Assembly: GCF_013349955.1 (NCBI RefSeq)
Contig: NZ_JABVXC010000012.1
Span: 1 to 64,000 of the forward strand
Length of the DNA: 64,000 nucleotides
Direction: 5' to 3'
Source of the DNA: Onishia taeanensis
Lineage (GTDB): Bacteria > Pseudomonadota > Gammaproteobacteria > Pseudomonadales > Halomonadaceae
The position numbers and the translations under genes were made by a program. How positions within the stretch are numbered: the first letter of the stretch is position 1; every line of letters starts with the position of its first letter. Below are positions 30,459 to 39,930 of the stretch, in pieces. Below the pieces are notes generated by a model. The model saw nothing but the letters and a program-made list of their open reading frames with translations. It had not been told where the DNA came from and searched no databases.

Positions 30459-32077
30459 CGAAAGTGGCTCAGCCGAACGCCCAGTGCAGCCAGCCAGGCG
30501 AAATAGGCCAGCGCCCCACCGGCTACCATAGCGGCCAAGGTGGCGACGCGCGGCCAAAGCCCCCAGCCGAGCCACACCTGCCAGTTCGGTGACAGCAGGT
30601 AGAGCCCCAGCCCCATCACCGCACAGCCGCCACCAAGTTGCAGGGCAAAGCGCCCCCAGCCGGGCTGGAACACCAGCACGCCCTCGCGACGCAGCCCCCG
30701 CGCCAGCAGGCCGGCATTGAGGAAGGCCGAGAGAGCCGTGGCCAAGGCCAGTCCGGCATGTGCCAGGGGCCAGATCAGCATCAGGTTGAAGACCATGTTG
30801 GCCACCATGGCGATGATGCCGATCTTGACCGGCGTCTTGGTGTCCTGGCGGGCAAAAAAGCCCGGCGCCAACACCTTGATCAGCATGAAGGCCACCAGGC
30901 CCAGCGCATAGGCCCTCAGACTCATGGCCGCCATGGCGATGTCGTGATCGGTCATGGCCCCGTAGTGGAACAGGGTAATCAACAGCGGCTCGGCCAACAC
31001 GCCAAGCGCCAGCGCCGCGGGCAGGCCCAGCAGCAACACCGCGCGCAACGCCCAATCGAGCATCTTCGCGAAGTGCTCGGCAGACTGCTCGGCATGGCGC
31101 TTGGAAAGTGCCGGCAGAATCACCGTGCCGATGGCGATACCGAACACCCCAAGCGGCAGTTCGACCAGGCGATCGGAATAATACAGCCAGGACACGCTGC
31201 CGGCGGCCAGCAGGGATGCCAGCACCGTATCCAGCAACAAATTGATCTGGGAGACCGACACCCCGAACAGCGCCGGCGCCATCAAGCGCAGCACACGCCG
31301 CACGCCCTCGTGGGCGAACGACGGCCAAGGCTTGGGCAGAAGCCCCAGCCGTGTAAGGAACGGCGCCTGAAAGGCGAGCTGGGTGACACCCGCGATCAGC
31401 ACCCCCCAGGCCAGCGCCATGGCCGGCTCTTCCATCAGCGGCGTCAGCAACAGCGCTGCACCGATCAGCGACAGGTTGAGCAACACCGGCGTAAAGGCCG
31501 GCACCGCGAAGCGATTCCAGGTATTGAGCACGCTGCCGGAAAAAGCCGTCAGCGAGATCAACAACAGATACGGAAAGGTCAGCCTCAGCATGTCGGCGGT
31601 CAACGCCAGCTTGGTCGGATCGCGCCCGAAACCTGGCGCAAATACCCATACCAACCAGGGGGCGGCAAGCATCGCCAACGCCGTGATCAGCGCCAGCACC
31701 ACCGTCAGGCTGCCGGCCACCGCATCGAGCAGCTCGCGCACCTCCTCGCGGGTACGGCGAGTCGCGTACTCGGAGAGCACTGGCACGAAGGCCTGATTGA
31801 AGGCGCCTTCGGCAAACAGCCGGCGCAGGAAATTGGGGATCTTGAAGGCCACGAAGAAGGCATCGGCGCCGCTGCCGGCGCCCAGCAAGGCGGCAATGAC
31901 CACGTCGCGCACCAGCCCCAGCACGCGCGAGAGCATGGTCATGACGCTGACCACCATTCCCGAGCGCAGCAGGCCGGCGCGGGCGACGGGCTTTGCTGTT
32001 TGCGAAGATGTCGAGTCTTGCTGAGCCACGCGCGATCGTCCCTTCAGTGTTCCCATGCCCTCGTTGCGGGCATCCAT
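30446..32077 (-). CDS. murJ: Lipid II flippase MurJ (MviN)
   Basis: MurJ moves lipid II across the inner membrane for peptidoglycan synthesis. The polytopic protein of 543 aa has about 14 helices. The conserved N-terminal segment SGMVVSVMTMLSRVLGLVRD begins near residue 39, and ADAFFVAFKIPNFLRRLFAEGAFNQAFVPVL follows in two parts as in the family. The N-terminus is about 30 residues longer than E. coli MurJ; an internal ATG at codon 8 is an alternative start. It lies between rpsT and ribF, as in Pseudomonas. Confidence 0.94.
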   Translation of the reverse strand: MDARNEGMGTLKGRSRVAQQDSTSSQTAKPVARAGLLRSGMVVSVMTMLSRVLGLVRDVVIAALLGAGSGADAFFVAFKIPNFLRRLFAEGAFNQAFVPVLSEYATRRTREEVRELLDAVAGSLTVVLALITALAMLAAPWLVWVFAPGFGRDPTKLALTADMLRLTFPYLLLISLTAFSGSVLNTWNRFAVPAFTPVLLNLSLIGAALLLTPLMEEPAMALAWGVLIAGVTQLAFQAPFLTRLGLLPKPWPSFAHEGVRRVLRLMAPALFGVSVSQINLLLDTVLASLLAAGSVSWLYYSDRLVELPLGVFGIAIGTVILPALSKRHAEQSAEHFAKMLDWALRAVLLLGLPAALALGVLAEPLLITLFHYGAMTDHDIAMAAMSLRAYALGLVAFMLIKVLAPGFFARQDTKTPVKIGIIAMVANMVFNLMLIWPLAHAGLALATALSAFLNAGLLARGLRREGVLVFQPGWGRFALQLGGGCAVMGLGLYLLSPNWQVWLGWGLWPRVATLAAMVAGGALAYFAWLAALGVRLSHFRLNG

Positions 32078-32141
32078 GTCGCTCGGGCCGCCCGCAGCAC
32101 GCCTAGCCTAAAAGCGCCACGGCCCAAAAAGGTTCAGCCAT

Positions 32142-32168
32142 AAAAAAACCGGCCGAAGCCGGTTTTTT
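32142..32168 (-). terminator. Strong terminator of rpsT
   Basis: An 11-bp stem AAAAAACCGGC / GCCGGTTTTTT with a CGAA loop (UUCG on the minus strand) is flanked by A and T runs, so it can work in both directions. It separates rpsT from murJ. Confidence 0.93.
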
Positions 32169-32230
32169 CCCTGAGGAACGAGCGCCAGGCGCGCGAAACG
32201 CGCCGGCCATGTCCCTAGGTAGCGTCCGGC

Positions 32231-32497
32231 TTACGCAGCCAGCGCCTTAATTCGCTTGTTCAGACGGCTCTTGATACGAGCGGCCTTTTTCTTGGACAGC
32301 GCGTCCTTGTCAGCGATGCGGTCGATGACCGGCTGAGCTGTCTTGAACTCTGCCATGGCCTGACCGTGGTCGCCGCTCTGGATCGCCTTGATGACGCGCT
32401 TGATGTAGGTACGCACCATGGAACGCTGACCGGCTTTAAGGACGCGACGAGCTTCTGACTGACGAGCGCGCTTACGCGCTTGTTTAGTGTTTGCCAC
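32231..32497 (-). CDS. rpsT: 30S ribosomal protein S20
   Basis: This basic 88-aa protein (MANTKQARKRARQSEARR) binds 16S rRNA early in 30S assembly. Translation starts at GTG, with an AAGGAG site 6 bp upstream. A weak start codon in rpsT is known from E. coli, where S20 represses its own translation, so autoregulation is plausible here. It is monocistronic, between a terminator and the proB gap. Confidence 0.97.
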   Translation of the reverse strand: MANTKQARKRARQSEARRVLKAGQRSMVRTYIKRVIKAIQSGDHGQAMAEFKTAQPVIDRIADKDALSKKKAARIKSRLNKRIKALAA

Positions 32498-32714
32498 CGT
32501 TATCTCCTTGGAGAATCATTACCGGTTTTGCCGGCAACGCTGTATAAGTGTTTGACCTTGCTGGGAAAACCACAAGGCTCCCAACCGGTTTGGCCGTAAA
32601 AGTAAACGGGCCGTGTCTGAGAGGATGGGATAGTCTATCATGCGATCTCTGCCCTTGCTACAGCCCCCGCCGTCTCTGGGCCGAGCGTCTCAAGGGGCTT
32701 CCCACTACCCCGCC

Positions 32715-33854
32715 TTAAATCACCACCAGGTTGTCGCGATGGATCAGCTCGGGAGCTTCCATATAGCCGAGCAGGCTCTCGATCTGATGGCTTGGCTTGC
32801 CAAGAATACGCACAGCATCTTCGGCGCCATAGTTGATCAACCCCTTGGCGATGCGCTGCCCCTGCTCGTCGACACATTCCACCATGTCGCCGCGGACGAA
32901 GTCGCCGCTGAGCGCCTTGACCCCGACCGGCAGCAGGCTCGAACCCCGCTCGCGCAGCACCGTCACGGCGCCGGCATCCAGCGTCAGGCGACCACGCACC
33001 TGCAGCTGACCGGCAAGCCAACGCTTGCGTGCCGCAATCGGTGCCTGCTCCGGACGCAGCAGCGTGCCCAGGCGTTCACCCTCGACCAGGCGCGTCAGCA
33101 CATCGGGCTGGCGACCGCTGGCGATGGCGGTGACCGCCCCGGAACGGGCCGCCAAGCGGGCCGCCCGCACTTTGGTTGCCATGCCGCCGCGCCCCAGGAC
33201 ACCGCCGCTGCCAGCCATCGCCGTCAGTCGCGCATCATCGGCGCGGGCCTCGGGAATCAGGCTCGCCTCAGGGTTATGGCGCGGATCGGCGTCGAAAAGC
33301 CCCTCCTGATCGGTGAGGATGATCAGCGCATCGGCTTCGAGCAGGTTGGCAACCAGCGCCCCCAGGGTGTCGTTATCGCCGAAGCGGATCTCATCGGTGA
33401 CCACGGTGTCGTTCTCGTTGACCACCGGCACCACCCGCAGCTCGACCAGCGTCCGCAGTGCCGAGCGGGCGTTCAGGTAGCGCTTGCGATTGGAGAGATC
33501 ATCGTGAGTGAGCAGAATCTGGGCGGTCAGCACACCATGACGGTCGAAATGGCCTTCATAGCACTCGGTCAGCACGTTCTGCCCTACTGCGGCGGCGGCC
33601 TGCAGCGCATGCACGGCGCTGGGGCGGGCCTGCCAACCCAGGCGCACCATGCCGGCGGCCACAGCACCGGAAGACACCAGCACCACTTCTATGCCGCGAC
33701 GGTGCAGCTCGGCAATCTGATCGACCCAGCCGCCGATCGCCGCCTCATCGAGGCCGCGGCCATCATTGGTCAACAGGGCGCTGCCGATCTTCACCACTAC
33801 TCGCCGCGCACCGGCCAGGGCATCCCGCCCCGGCGCCTGCTCACTGGCCATCAT
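32715..33854 (-). CDS. proB: Glutamate 5-kinase
   Basis: The first enzyme of proline synthesis phosphorylates glutamate. The amino-acid-kinase fold shows [11 protein letters not shown] (about residue 20), [14 protein letters not shown] and [14 protein letters not shown]-terminal PUA domain ([26 protein letters not shown]) completes the 379 aa. Two adjacent ATG codons are possible starts. It follows obgE by 54 bp in the same direction, as in Pseudomonas; proA is not adjacent. Confidence 0.95.
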   Translation of the reverse strand: MMASEQAPGRDALAGARRVVVKIGSALLTNDGRGLDEAAIGGWVDQIAELHRRGIEVVLVSSGAVAAGMVRLGWQARPSAVHALQAAAAVGQNVLTECYEGHFDRHGVLTAQILLTHDDLSNRKRYLNARSALRTLVELRVVPVVNENDTVVTDEIRFGDNDTLGALVANLLEADALIILTDQEGLFDADPRHNPEASLIPEARADDARLTAMAGSGGVLGRGGMATKVRAARLAARSGAVTAIASGRQPDVLTRLVEGERLGTLLRPEQAPIAARKRWLAGQLQVRGRLTLDAGAVTVLRERGSSLLPVGVKALSGDFVRGDMVECVDEQGQRIAKGLINYGAEDAVRILGKPSHQIESLLGYMEAPELIHRDNLVVI

Positions 33855-33908
33855 TCCCTACTCTCCCGAAAAGACACCGCCCGCAACATGACTTAGCCTA
33901 GTCGGCGG

Positions 33909-35099
33909 TCAGGGCGCGTATTCGACTTCGACATCGTAATCATCGTCGTCGAAATCGTCATCATCTTCGTCACCGAAGGTCTTGCGCTTGCGACCCAGCC
34001 GCGCCTCGGTGCGCGCTACCGATTCACGCTCCATGCGCTCACGCATGTCGCGCTCGTGCTCGGCGACGGCCTCGTCTTCATTCTCGAGACGACGTTGCTC
34101 GGTCAGCCAGCGATAGACCGCCTGCACCAGCGCATCACAGCCCTCGCCGGAGATGGCCGAGATACGGAACACTGGCCCCTGCCAGCCCAGGCGCTCGACG
34201 ATCTTGTCGGCCACCGCTTGCTGGTCGTCTTCGGGTAGCAGGTCGAGTTTATTGAGCACCAGCCAGCGCGGCCGCTCGGACAGCGCCTGCGAGAAGGTCT
34301 CGAGCTCGTGGACGATCGCCTCGGCGGATTCCACCGGGTCGGTCTCATCGAACGGTGCCACGTCGACGACGTGCAGCAGCAGCCGGGTACGGGTTAGATG
34401 CTTGAGAAAGCGCAGACCCAGGCCAGCGCCGTCGGACGCGCCTTCGATCAGCCCCGGCACGTCGGCCATCACGAAGTGCTGATGCTGACCGAGCTTCACC
34501 ACTCCAAGGTTCGGCACCAGGGTGGTGAACGGATAGTTGGCGACCTTGGGCTTGGCCGCCGAGACCGCGCGAATCAGGGTCGACTTGCCGGCATTGGGCA
34601 TGCCCAGCAGACCGACATCCGCCATCACCTTCATCTCGAAGCGCAGATTGCGCCGCTCGCCTTCGGTGCCTGGCGTGGTACGTCGCGGCGCACGGTTGGT
34701 CGAAGACTTGAAATGGATATTGCCAAGCCCGCGGCGGCCGCCCTGGGCGACCAGCACCACCTGACCGATCTCGGTGACATCGGCGATCACCTCGAGGGTG
34801 TCCTCGTCGATCACCGTGGTCCCTACCGGCACCTTGACGTGCAGATCCTCGCCGGCGCGTCCGCTCATCTGCCGACCCTGACCGGGCCGTCCGTTCGGGG
34901 CCTTGTAGAAGCGCTGGTACTTGAAGTCGATCAGGGTATTGAGGGCGTCGTCACCGATCAGGTAGACGCAACCGCCATGGCCGCCATCGCCGCCATCCGG
35001 GCCACCCTTGGGCACGTACTTCTCGCGCCGGAAGCTCAGGCAGCCGTTACCGCCGTTGCCGGCTTCAACGATGATCGAGGCTTCGTCGAGGAACTGCAT
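33909..35099 (-). CDS. obgE: Obg-family GTPase (ObgE/CgtA)
   Basis: This essential GTPase is linked to 50S subunit maturation and stress responses. The glycine-rich Obg domain ([21 protein letters not shown]) is followed by the G domain with GMPNAGKST (G1), DVPGLIEGA (G3) and NKLD (G4). The C-terminal tail of about 50 residues is very acidic ([18 protein letters not shown]). The length is 396 aa. It is downstream of rplU-rpmA, separated by a strong terminator. Confidence 0.96.
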   Translation of the reverse strand: MQFLDEASIIVEAGNGGNGCLSFRREKYVPKGGPDGGDGGHGGCVYLIGDDALNTLIDFKYQRFYKAPNGRPGQGRQMSGRAGEDLHVKVPVGTTVIDEDTLEVIADVTEIGQVVLVAQGGRRGLGNIHFKSSTNRAPRRTTPGTEGERRNLRFEMKVMADVGLLGMPNAGKSTLIRAVSAAKPKVANYPFTTLVPNLGVVKLGQHQHFVMADVPGLIEGASDGAGLGLRFLKHLTRTRLLLHVVDVAPFDETDPVESAEAIVHELETFSQALSERPRWLVLNKLDLLPEDDQQAVADKIVERLGWQGPVFRISAISGEGCDALVQAVYRWLTEQRRLENEDEAVAEHERDMRERMERESVARTEARLGRKRKTFGDEDDDDFDDDDYDVEVEYAP

Positions 35100-35137
35100 C
35101 TCTCACTCTCCTGACGGGATATTACCGTCATGATACG

Positions 35138-35166
35138 AAAAGGCCCCGCCGGGGCGGGGCCTTTTT
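35138..35166 (-). terminator. Strong bidirectional hairpin after rpmA
   Basis: AAAAGGCCCCGCC / GGCGGGGCCTTTTT forms a 13-bp GC-rich stem with flanking A and T runs, between rpmA and obgE. It should end much of the rplU-rpmA transcript. Confidence 0.88.
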
Positions 35167-35186
35167 CACTGCAGATTCGCGGCGTC

Positions 35187-35444
35187 TCAGGCAGAGACGA
35201 CAGTCACGAACTTGCGGCTTTTCGGACCCTTGGTCTCGAACTTGACCACGCCTTCGTCCAGAGCGAACAGGGTGTGGTCCTTGCCGATGCCAACGCCGGT
35301 GCCGGCGTGGAACTTGGTGCCACGCTGACGCACGATGATGTTACCCGGTGCGACGGCCTGGCCGCCGAACAGTTTCACACCAAGGCGCTTGGATTCGGAA
35401 TCGCGACCGTTGCGGGTAGAGCCCGCCGCCTTCTTATGTGCCAT
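35187..35444 (-). CDS. rpmA: 50S ribosomal protein L27
   Basis: The 85-aa protein ([19 protein letters not shown]) has its N-terminal tail in the peptidyl-transferase centre. No cleavable N-terminal extension of the Firmicutes type is present. It lies 33 bp after rplU and is co-transcribed. Confidence 0.97.
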   Translation of the reverse strand: MAHKKAAGSTRNGRDSESKRLGVKLFGGQAVAPGNIIVRQRGTKFHAGTGVGIGKDHTLFALDEGVVKFETKGPKSRKFVTVVSA

Positions 35445-35477
35445 TACGAAAACCTCCTGTAAGGGGAACCGCTGCGC

Positions 35478-35789
35478 TTAGGCAGAGATACCAGTGATCT
35501 TGACTTCGGTGAACCACTGACGGTGGCCCTGACGCTTCATGGAGTGCTTACGGCGACGGAACTTGATGATCGACACCTTATCGCCACGGCCATGAGAGAC
35601 GACTTCTGCCGCCACTTTGGCACCTTCGACCAGCGGAGCGCCAACCTTGACGTCATCGCCGTCGGCGACCATCAGCACTTCGTCAAACTGCAGGCTTTCG
35701 CCGGTGGCCACTTCCAGCTTCTCGAGCTTCAGGGTCTGGCCTTCCTGAACGCGGTACTGCTTGCCACCGCTCTTGATAACTGCGTACAT
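35478..35789 (-). CDS. rplU: 50S ribosomal protein L21
   Basis: The 103-aa product [17 protein letters not shown] is typical L21, with the basic C-terminal block [20 protein letters not shown] lies 8 bp before the ATG; the 41 upstream open codons would cross the promoter region. It heads the rplU-rpmA unit. Confidence 0.97.
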   Translation of the reverse strand: MYAVIKSGGKQYRVQEGQTLKLEKLEVATGESLQFDEVLMVADGDDVKVGAPLVEGAKVAAEVVSHGRGDKVSIIKFRRRKHSMKRQGHRQWFTEVKITGISA

Positions 35790-35894
35790 AGCGTATCTCC
35801 AAACACTCATCGGGTTGAGCTCTTCATCGACCTGCGGCGAGTGGCGCCCCTTTTGGCAGCCATCTGACAGGGAGCATGATGAGTCGGGTGCGGG

Positions 35895-35923
35895 ATTATA
35901 ATCGCCCCGCACCTGTCAAGCAA
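35895..35923 (-). promoter_or_regulatory. Sigma-70 promoter of rplU-rpmA
   Basis: A perfect TATAAT -10 (35895-35900) and TTGCTT -35 (35918-35923) are 17 bp apart on the minus strand, about 105 bp upstream of the rplU start, in the gap divergent with ispB. Confidence 0.65.
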
Positions 35924-36050
35924 GTCGGCCTCTATAGCCCGAACTGCCCCAGCTTGACGCCCTACCGGGGGGCCCATAGCATAAACGCCATCATACAGGC
36001 CCACAGTGCTCACGAAGGCCGACTCCCACCTCTATACAAGCAGCTAGCCC

Positions 36051-37025
36051 ATGCAGCCTACAGCGTCGCCTATCCATGCGGCGGTGGCCGAGGACTTCGC
36101 CGCCGTCAATCGCACCATCCTGGCCCAGCTGGCCTCCCGGGTCCCACTCGTCGAAACCATCGGCAACTACATCATCGAAAGCGGTGGCAAACGGCTGCGT
36201 CCGCTGCTGGTGCTGTTGGCTGCCCGTTCGCTGGGTTACGACGGCAACCGCCACATCACCCTGGCGACGCTGATCGAGTTCATGCACACCTCGACGCTAC
36301 TCCACGACGACGTGGTCGACGAATCCCACATGCGCCGTGGCAAGACCACCGCCAACGATGCCTGGGGCAACGCGCCCTCGGTGCTGGTCGGTGACTTCCT
36401 CTATTCCCGCTCCTTCCAGATGATGGTCGAAGTGGGCTCGATGCGGGTCATGGAAGTGCTCTCCGGCGCGACCTGCACCATCGCCGAAGGCGAAGTATTG
36501 CAGCTGACCAATATCGGCAACCCCGACATCGACGAAGCCGCCTACTTCGAGACCATCCAGGGCAAGACCGCCATGCTCTTCGAGGCTGCCAGCCACAGCG
36601 GCGCGATCCTCGCCGGCGCCAACGCCGAGCAGGAAGCCGCCCTACAGCGCTTCGGCCGCTACCTGGGCCTGGCCTTCCAACTGGTCGACGACCTGCTGGA
36701 CTATCAGGGCGATGCCAAGACAATGGGCAAGAACGTCGGCGATGATCTCGCCGAAGGCAAACCGACCCTGCCGCTGATCCAGGCCATGGCCAAGGGCAGC
36801 CCCGAGCAGGCCAAGCTGATCCGCCGCGCGATCCGCGAAGGTGGCCTTGACCACCTGGAGGAAGTACTCACCATCGTGCGCGAGACCGGCGCGCTGGAAT
36901 ATACCCGCGAGCGGGCCGTGGCCATGGCCGACCAGGCTCTGGCCGAACTCGACGCCCTGCCGCCCAGTGCCTATCGCGACACCATGGCCGAACTGGCCCA
37001 TCTGGCAGTCGACCGGCAGACATGA
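36051..37025 (+). CDS. ispB: Octaprenyl (long-chain polyprenyl) diphosphate synthase
   Basis: This trans-prenyltransferase makes the ubiquinone side-chain precursor. Both Asp-rich motifs are present: LLHDDVVDE (near residue 85) and DDLLDYQGD (near 215), with GGKRLRP at 45-51. The length is 324 aa. It is divergent from rplU, as in E. coli and Pseudomonas. No clear ribosome site is seen, but the start aligns with the family. Confidence 0.93.
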   Translation: MQPTASPIHAAVAEDFAAVNRTILAQLASRVPLVETIGNYIIESGGKRLRPLLVLLAARSLGYDGNRHITLATLIEFMHTSTLLHDDVVDESHMRRGKTTANDAWGNAPSVLVGDFLYSRSFQMMVEVGSMRVMEVLSGATCTIAEGEVLQLTNIGNPDIDEAAYFETIQGKTAMLFEAASHSGAILAGANAEQEAALQRFGRYLGLAFQLVDDLLDYQGDAKTMGKNVGDDLAEGKPTLPLIQAMAKGSPEQAKLIRRAIREGGLDHLEEVLTIVRETGALEYTRERAVAMADQALAELDALPPSAYRDTMAELAHLAVDRQT

Positions 37026-37082
37026 ACCGCGAACGGGATACGCATAGCCGATAAACGGAAAAAGCCCAACCAGCGTTAGGGC

Positions 37083-37110
37083 TTGCATAACACCGGTGGA
37101 TCCGTATAAT
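37083..37110 (+). promoter_or_regulatory. Promoter of tRNA-Pro
   Basis: TTGCAT (37083-37088) and TATAAT (37105-37110) are 16 bp apart with a GC-rich discriminator, ending about 30 bp before the tRNA. The -35 box overlaps the hairpin behind ispB. Confidence 0.75.
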
Positions 37111-37141
37111 GCGTCTCCGTTGGGCCACACGGCTCACGCAT

Positions 37142-37218
37142 CGGAGTATAGCTCAGCTTGGTAGAGCGCTGCCTTCGGGAGGCAGAGGTCGTAGGTTCGA
37201 ATCCTGCTACTCCGACCA
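37142..37218 (+). tRNA. tRNA-Pro (anticodon CGG)
   Basis: A full cloverleaf of 77 nt fits. The acceptor arms are CGGAGTA / TACTCCG, the D arm is GCTCAGC...GAGC, and the anticodon stem CTGCC / GGCAG has loop TTCGGGA (anticodon CGG). The T arm GTAGG-TTCGAAT-CCTGC and an encoded 3' CCA complete it. It reads CCG codons, which are frequent in this GC-rich genome. Confidence 0.97.
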
Positions 37219-37228
37219 TAGATTCAGT

Positions 37229-37268
37229 AAAAACGGCCACTTAGCTCATCAGAGCGGTGGCCGTTTTT
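37229..37268 (+). terminator. Terminator after tRNA-Pro
   Basis: AAAAACGGCCAC and GTGGCCGTTTTT form a 12-bp stem around a 16-nt loop, directly behind the tRNA and ending in five Ts. Confidence 0.85.
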
Positions 37269-37413
37269 CGTTGTGGCCTGCTCAAGGTAACCAATGGGCA
37301 GCACCCGAGCAGTCCAAGTTGTGCACCAGCTTCTTCCTGCATTGTTGCTGGCAGCACTTCACCAAAAGTGGGTGCCGACTACGCCTGTGTTCTTAGGGGC
37401 TTTATTAAGGGCT

Positions 37414-38577
37414 TTAAGAGTCTCGACCCGCCCTCGCTTCGTCCCTGCCATATAGCCATCTTACAAGACGCTTGCGAGCGATCTCGGCGCAGCCACCTGC
37501 CAGCAGACCCCAGAACGGATCAACGAAAACGGTAAAACCTGCCGTAACAGCAATCACTGGCCAGCAGGATGGCCTGCCGTCGATGAGCCGTCTGGTGAAC
37601 GCCAGCTGCCCCGCCGTTACCAACAGCAGTGCCCCCAGCCCCGCCCCTGGTATGGCAGCGAGAACCCTGAGGCCAACCCCGCCGGGTAACAGCGCGAAGG
37701 TGATCAGCGCCCCGCCAACCATCAGCGTTGCGGCGCCGCTTCGTGCGCCAAAACGATAGTGTGCCGCCAGGCCACCCGCACCATGACACATGGGCAACGC
37801 CCCCAAGGGCGTCAACAGCAGATTCGCCAGACCGCTACTGACCGAGAGCCTCACGGGCGTTACGTGAGAGGCCTGATCACCGAAATAATCCCCCGCAAGC
37901 AAGGCGGTGAGCAAGATGGCGTTGGTGAAGGTCAGCGAGAGCTGGGGCAGCACGAAAACTGAAATAGCACGTTCAATCTCGGCAAGCGAAGGCCAGGTCG
38001 GTATGGACACCAGCCCCGTTGGCAGTGCTCCGAAATCCAGCCCTGGCACATCAAGTGCCTGGGCCATCAGGCTCGCGGCTACCAAGGCGAGCAGAGTGGC
38101 CGGATAACGCGACGATTTCAGCAAGCCAGACAGCAATATCAGCGTCACTATGGCAATCAAGGGCGCGGATGCCATCAGCTCCAGGCTCATGTGAGCGAGT
38201 GCCAGCCCGAGGCCAAGCTGGAGGCCGGCCAGCACCGACTGCGGCACGAGGCGCGCCATTCGGTTGACCCCGCCCGTCCAGCCCAGAATCAGAAGGGTCA
38301 CGCCGATAATGACGCCGCTAGCGGCAAGTCCACCGGGAGAAATCCCGGCAGTGAGTAGCGCTGCCGCTACCGCCTTCATCGGCTGCACCGGTACCGGGAG
38401 ACGATAATAGAGCGCTGAGGCGATATAAAAGGCGGCAAATCCCAGCAAGACCGGGGTAGGGGCCAGCCCGACCAGGGCGATCGTACCCAGCATCATCGGC
38501 AATAGCGTGCCAAGGTCGCCTAGCGCCCCATTCACCTCACGCAGGGTGAAAACCAACCTCTTGCCCCTCATGCCCAT
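37414..38577 (-). CDS. MOT1-type molybdate transporter (SulP-related)
   Basis: This integral membrane protein of about 387 aa has 10 or more helices. The MOT1 signatures are visible: EVNGALGDLGTLLPMM near the N-terminus, LPVPVQPMKA, and GALPMCHGAGGLAAHYRFGARS in the second half, the motif that separates molybdate transporters from sulfate permeases. The divergent neighbour is a molbindin with a molybdate-binding-protein remnant, which supports molybdate as substrate. The start is uncertain: ATG at 38577 or 38571, or GTG at 38586. Codon use and position suggest an accessory locus next to the tRNA. Confidence 0.82.
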   Translation of the reverse strand: MGMRGKRLVFTLREVNGALGDLGTLLPMMLGTIALVGLAPTPVLLGFAAFYIASALYYRLPVPVQPMKAVAAALLTAGISPGGLAASGVIIGVTLLILGWTGGVNRMARLVPQSVLAGLQLGLGLALAHMSLELMASAPLIAIVTLILLSGLLKSSRYPATLLALVAASLMAQALDVPGLDFGALPTGLVSIPTWPSLAEIERAISVFVLPQLSLTFTNAILLTALLAGDYFGDQASHVTPVRLSVSSGLANLLLTPLGALPMCHGAGGLAAHYRFGARSGAATLMVGGALITFALLPGGVGLRVLAAIPGAGLGALLLVTAGQLAFTRRLIDGRPSCWPVIAVTAGFTVFVDPFWGLLAGGCAEIARKRLVRWLYGRDEARAGRDS

Positions 38578-38586
38578 GCTCACCAC

Positions 38587-38760
38587 ATGTTCTTGCCTGC
38601 AAGAAAGTTAAAAAATCTAGATAGGCAGCGTCCAGACCCGTCGGCTACGCCTACAGTGTGCTTACCCCATCCGTTGACACTGGATGCTCACTTCAAGAAC
38701 TAATATTAGGATTACCATGCAACATAGTACCTTGGGCCTGATTAGGGGCGGGTATTTTGA
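38587..38760. other. Divergent gap before the molybdate locus
   Basis: A TTGACA box (38674-38679) has TAATAT at 38701-38706 but with 21 bp between, too long for a good promoter. A short open frame from the ATG at 38718 (MQHSTLGLIRGGYFDVHL) leads into the remnant region in another frame. I see no clear ModE-type palindrome. Confidence 0.35.
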
Positions 38761-39048
38761 TGTCCACCTGGACGCAAGCCAGACGAACCCGTGGAGCTAT
38801 ATGCGACTGGTAGCCTAAAGGCGGCACTCACAGAGGTGGCCGCTGCGTTCGAGGAGCGCTACGGCGTGACCATAGCCCCCAGGCTCGCCCCCTCCTTGAG
38901 TGTCGGTGCCGACTACAGGCTTGCTGTTTTGGCTCCCGGCAACCCGGCAGCCGTGCGCTTTGCGCGCTTCCATCGTTCGGATACAGGTCAAGCGATTCTG
39001 GGCGAATACGGCTCCGATACGCCCACGCAAGTCTCTACCAACCAGTGA
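38761..39048 (+). pseudogene. Remnant of a ModA-like molybdate-binding protein
   Basis: The frame reads ...DEPVELYATGSLKAALTEVA AAFEERYGVTIAP, the start of the mature part of a molybdate ABC substrate-binding protein. It then jumps to a C-terminal part SVGADYRLAVLAPGNPAAV RFARFHRSDTGQAILGEYG. About 85 residues remain of the usual 230-260; the signal peptide and the centre are missing, with no stop between the halves. An internal deletion is the simplest explanation. The stop overlaps the region before the molbindin gene. Confidence 0.65.
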
Positions 39049-39056
39049 GGGAACTC

Positions 39057-39485
39057 ATGAAAATCAGTGCACGCAACAATTGGCCCGCTACCGTCGACAA
39101 TGTGGAGAAGGGGCCGGTCTCGACCGAGGTCCAGCTCAGGCTGGAGAGCGGTGACGTCGCAGTGGCCACCATTACGACCGCCTCGGCAAACGATCTGGCC
39201 CTGGCGCCAGGCAGCCAGGTCCGGGCACTGGTCAAGGCCTCGAATGTGATGGTACTTGCCGGTGATGGGGCCGATATCGGCATCAGTACCCGCAACCGCC
39301 TCTCAGGCCAGGTAACTGAAGTGACTCACGGCACGGTTCACTCCATGGTAGCCCTGCGCACACCCAACGGCACCGAGATTACGGCCAGCATCACCAAGGC
39401 CTCGGTCGCGAAACTAGAACTCGCTGCCGGCAAAGCGGCGACTGCGCTCGTCAAGGCTAGCGACGTCTTGATTCTCACGGAGTGA
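39057..39485 (+). CDS. Molbindin, two Mop (TOBE) domains
   Basis: This cytoplasmic oxyanion-binding protein of 142 aa consists of two tandem Mop repeats: ISARNNWPATVDNVEKGPVS...ALVKASNVMVL and ISTRNRLSGQVTEVTHGTVH...ALVKASDVLIL. Di-Mop molbindins oligomerise and bind molybdate, buffering or delivering it to cofactor synthesis. GAGGGA precedes the ATG. It lies directly after the ModA remnant and opposite the MOT1-type transporter, so it is likely the surviving member of an older molybdate operon. Confidence 0.85.
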   Translation: MKISARNNWPATVDNVEKGPVSTEVQLRLESGDVAVATITTASANDLALAPGSQVRALVKASNVMVLAGDGADIGISTRNRLSGQVTEVTHGTVHSMVALRTPNGTEITASITKASVAKLELAAGKAATALVKASDVLILTE

Positions 39486-39486
39486 T

Positions 39487-39627
39487 ATTCCCATCGCGAC
39501 CGGCGAGAGCATCGGCCGTGTGGCAATTGCCGCCGCGCCCTTCTTCGTGCTGATGTGCGTGGCGGCATTGATCATTATCGTATGGCCTAGCATCGCGCTA
39601 TGGCTGCCCGCGGTGCTCTCTGGCTAA
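39487..39627 (+). pseudogene. C-terminal remnant of a TRAP-type large permease (DctM-like)
   Basis: The frame reads IPIATGESIGRVAIAAAPFF VLMCVAALIIIVWPSIALWL PAVLSG and a stop. One hydrophobic helix followed by WPSIALWLP matches the C-terminal end of DctM-type TRAP permeases. No start or upstream part exists; it directly follows the molbindin stop in a different frame. Confidence 0.45.
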
Positions 39628-39930
39628 CCACCACTGATCGCCGTATTCATGCCGGCAGCCTGCTCGTAGGCAGAGATCACGATGGTAGCGGACGCCTTTT
39701 ATAGCGCGACGAAAGTCGAGGCCGATAAGAAGCGCCACACTTTAATACCCGGGACGGCTAGGACGCTTTGCCGGGCGAGAAGCCTGCCGTTCATCCTCCT
39801 GGATGGCTACGGCACGCTGTGGCTCGGCGGCTTCCTGAGGATCTGGACCTGGGGGTAACGTGGTCGCAGCAATGATCCATGTCTTGAATCGCCGGAAAGA
39901 CGCGCGTAACGCACTAGATGAGAGGGCTCG
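39628..39930. other. Decayed intergenic region
   Basis: No complete gene is visible. One frame ends in SLPFILLDGYGTLWLGGFLR IWTWG and a stop near 39858, which looks like another broken membrane-protein end, but I cannot name the family. Together with the remnants on its left it suggests past deletion or recombination. Confidence 0.35.

Noticed and set aside
30638..32143. Open frame of 501 codons antisense to murJ
   Set aside because: Extreme Gln/His/Arg composition typical of antisense reading of a membrane-protein gene; no start signal.
37062..37084. Terminator of ispB (AAGCCC...GGGCTT)
   Set aside because: The stem has a bulge, no T run follows, and it overlaps the -35 box of the tRNA promoter; too weak to list as a terminator.
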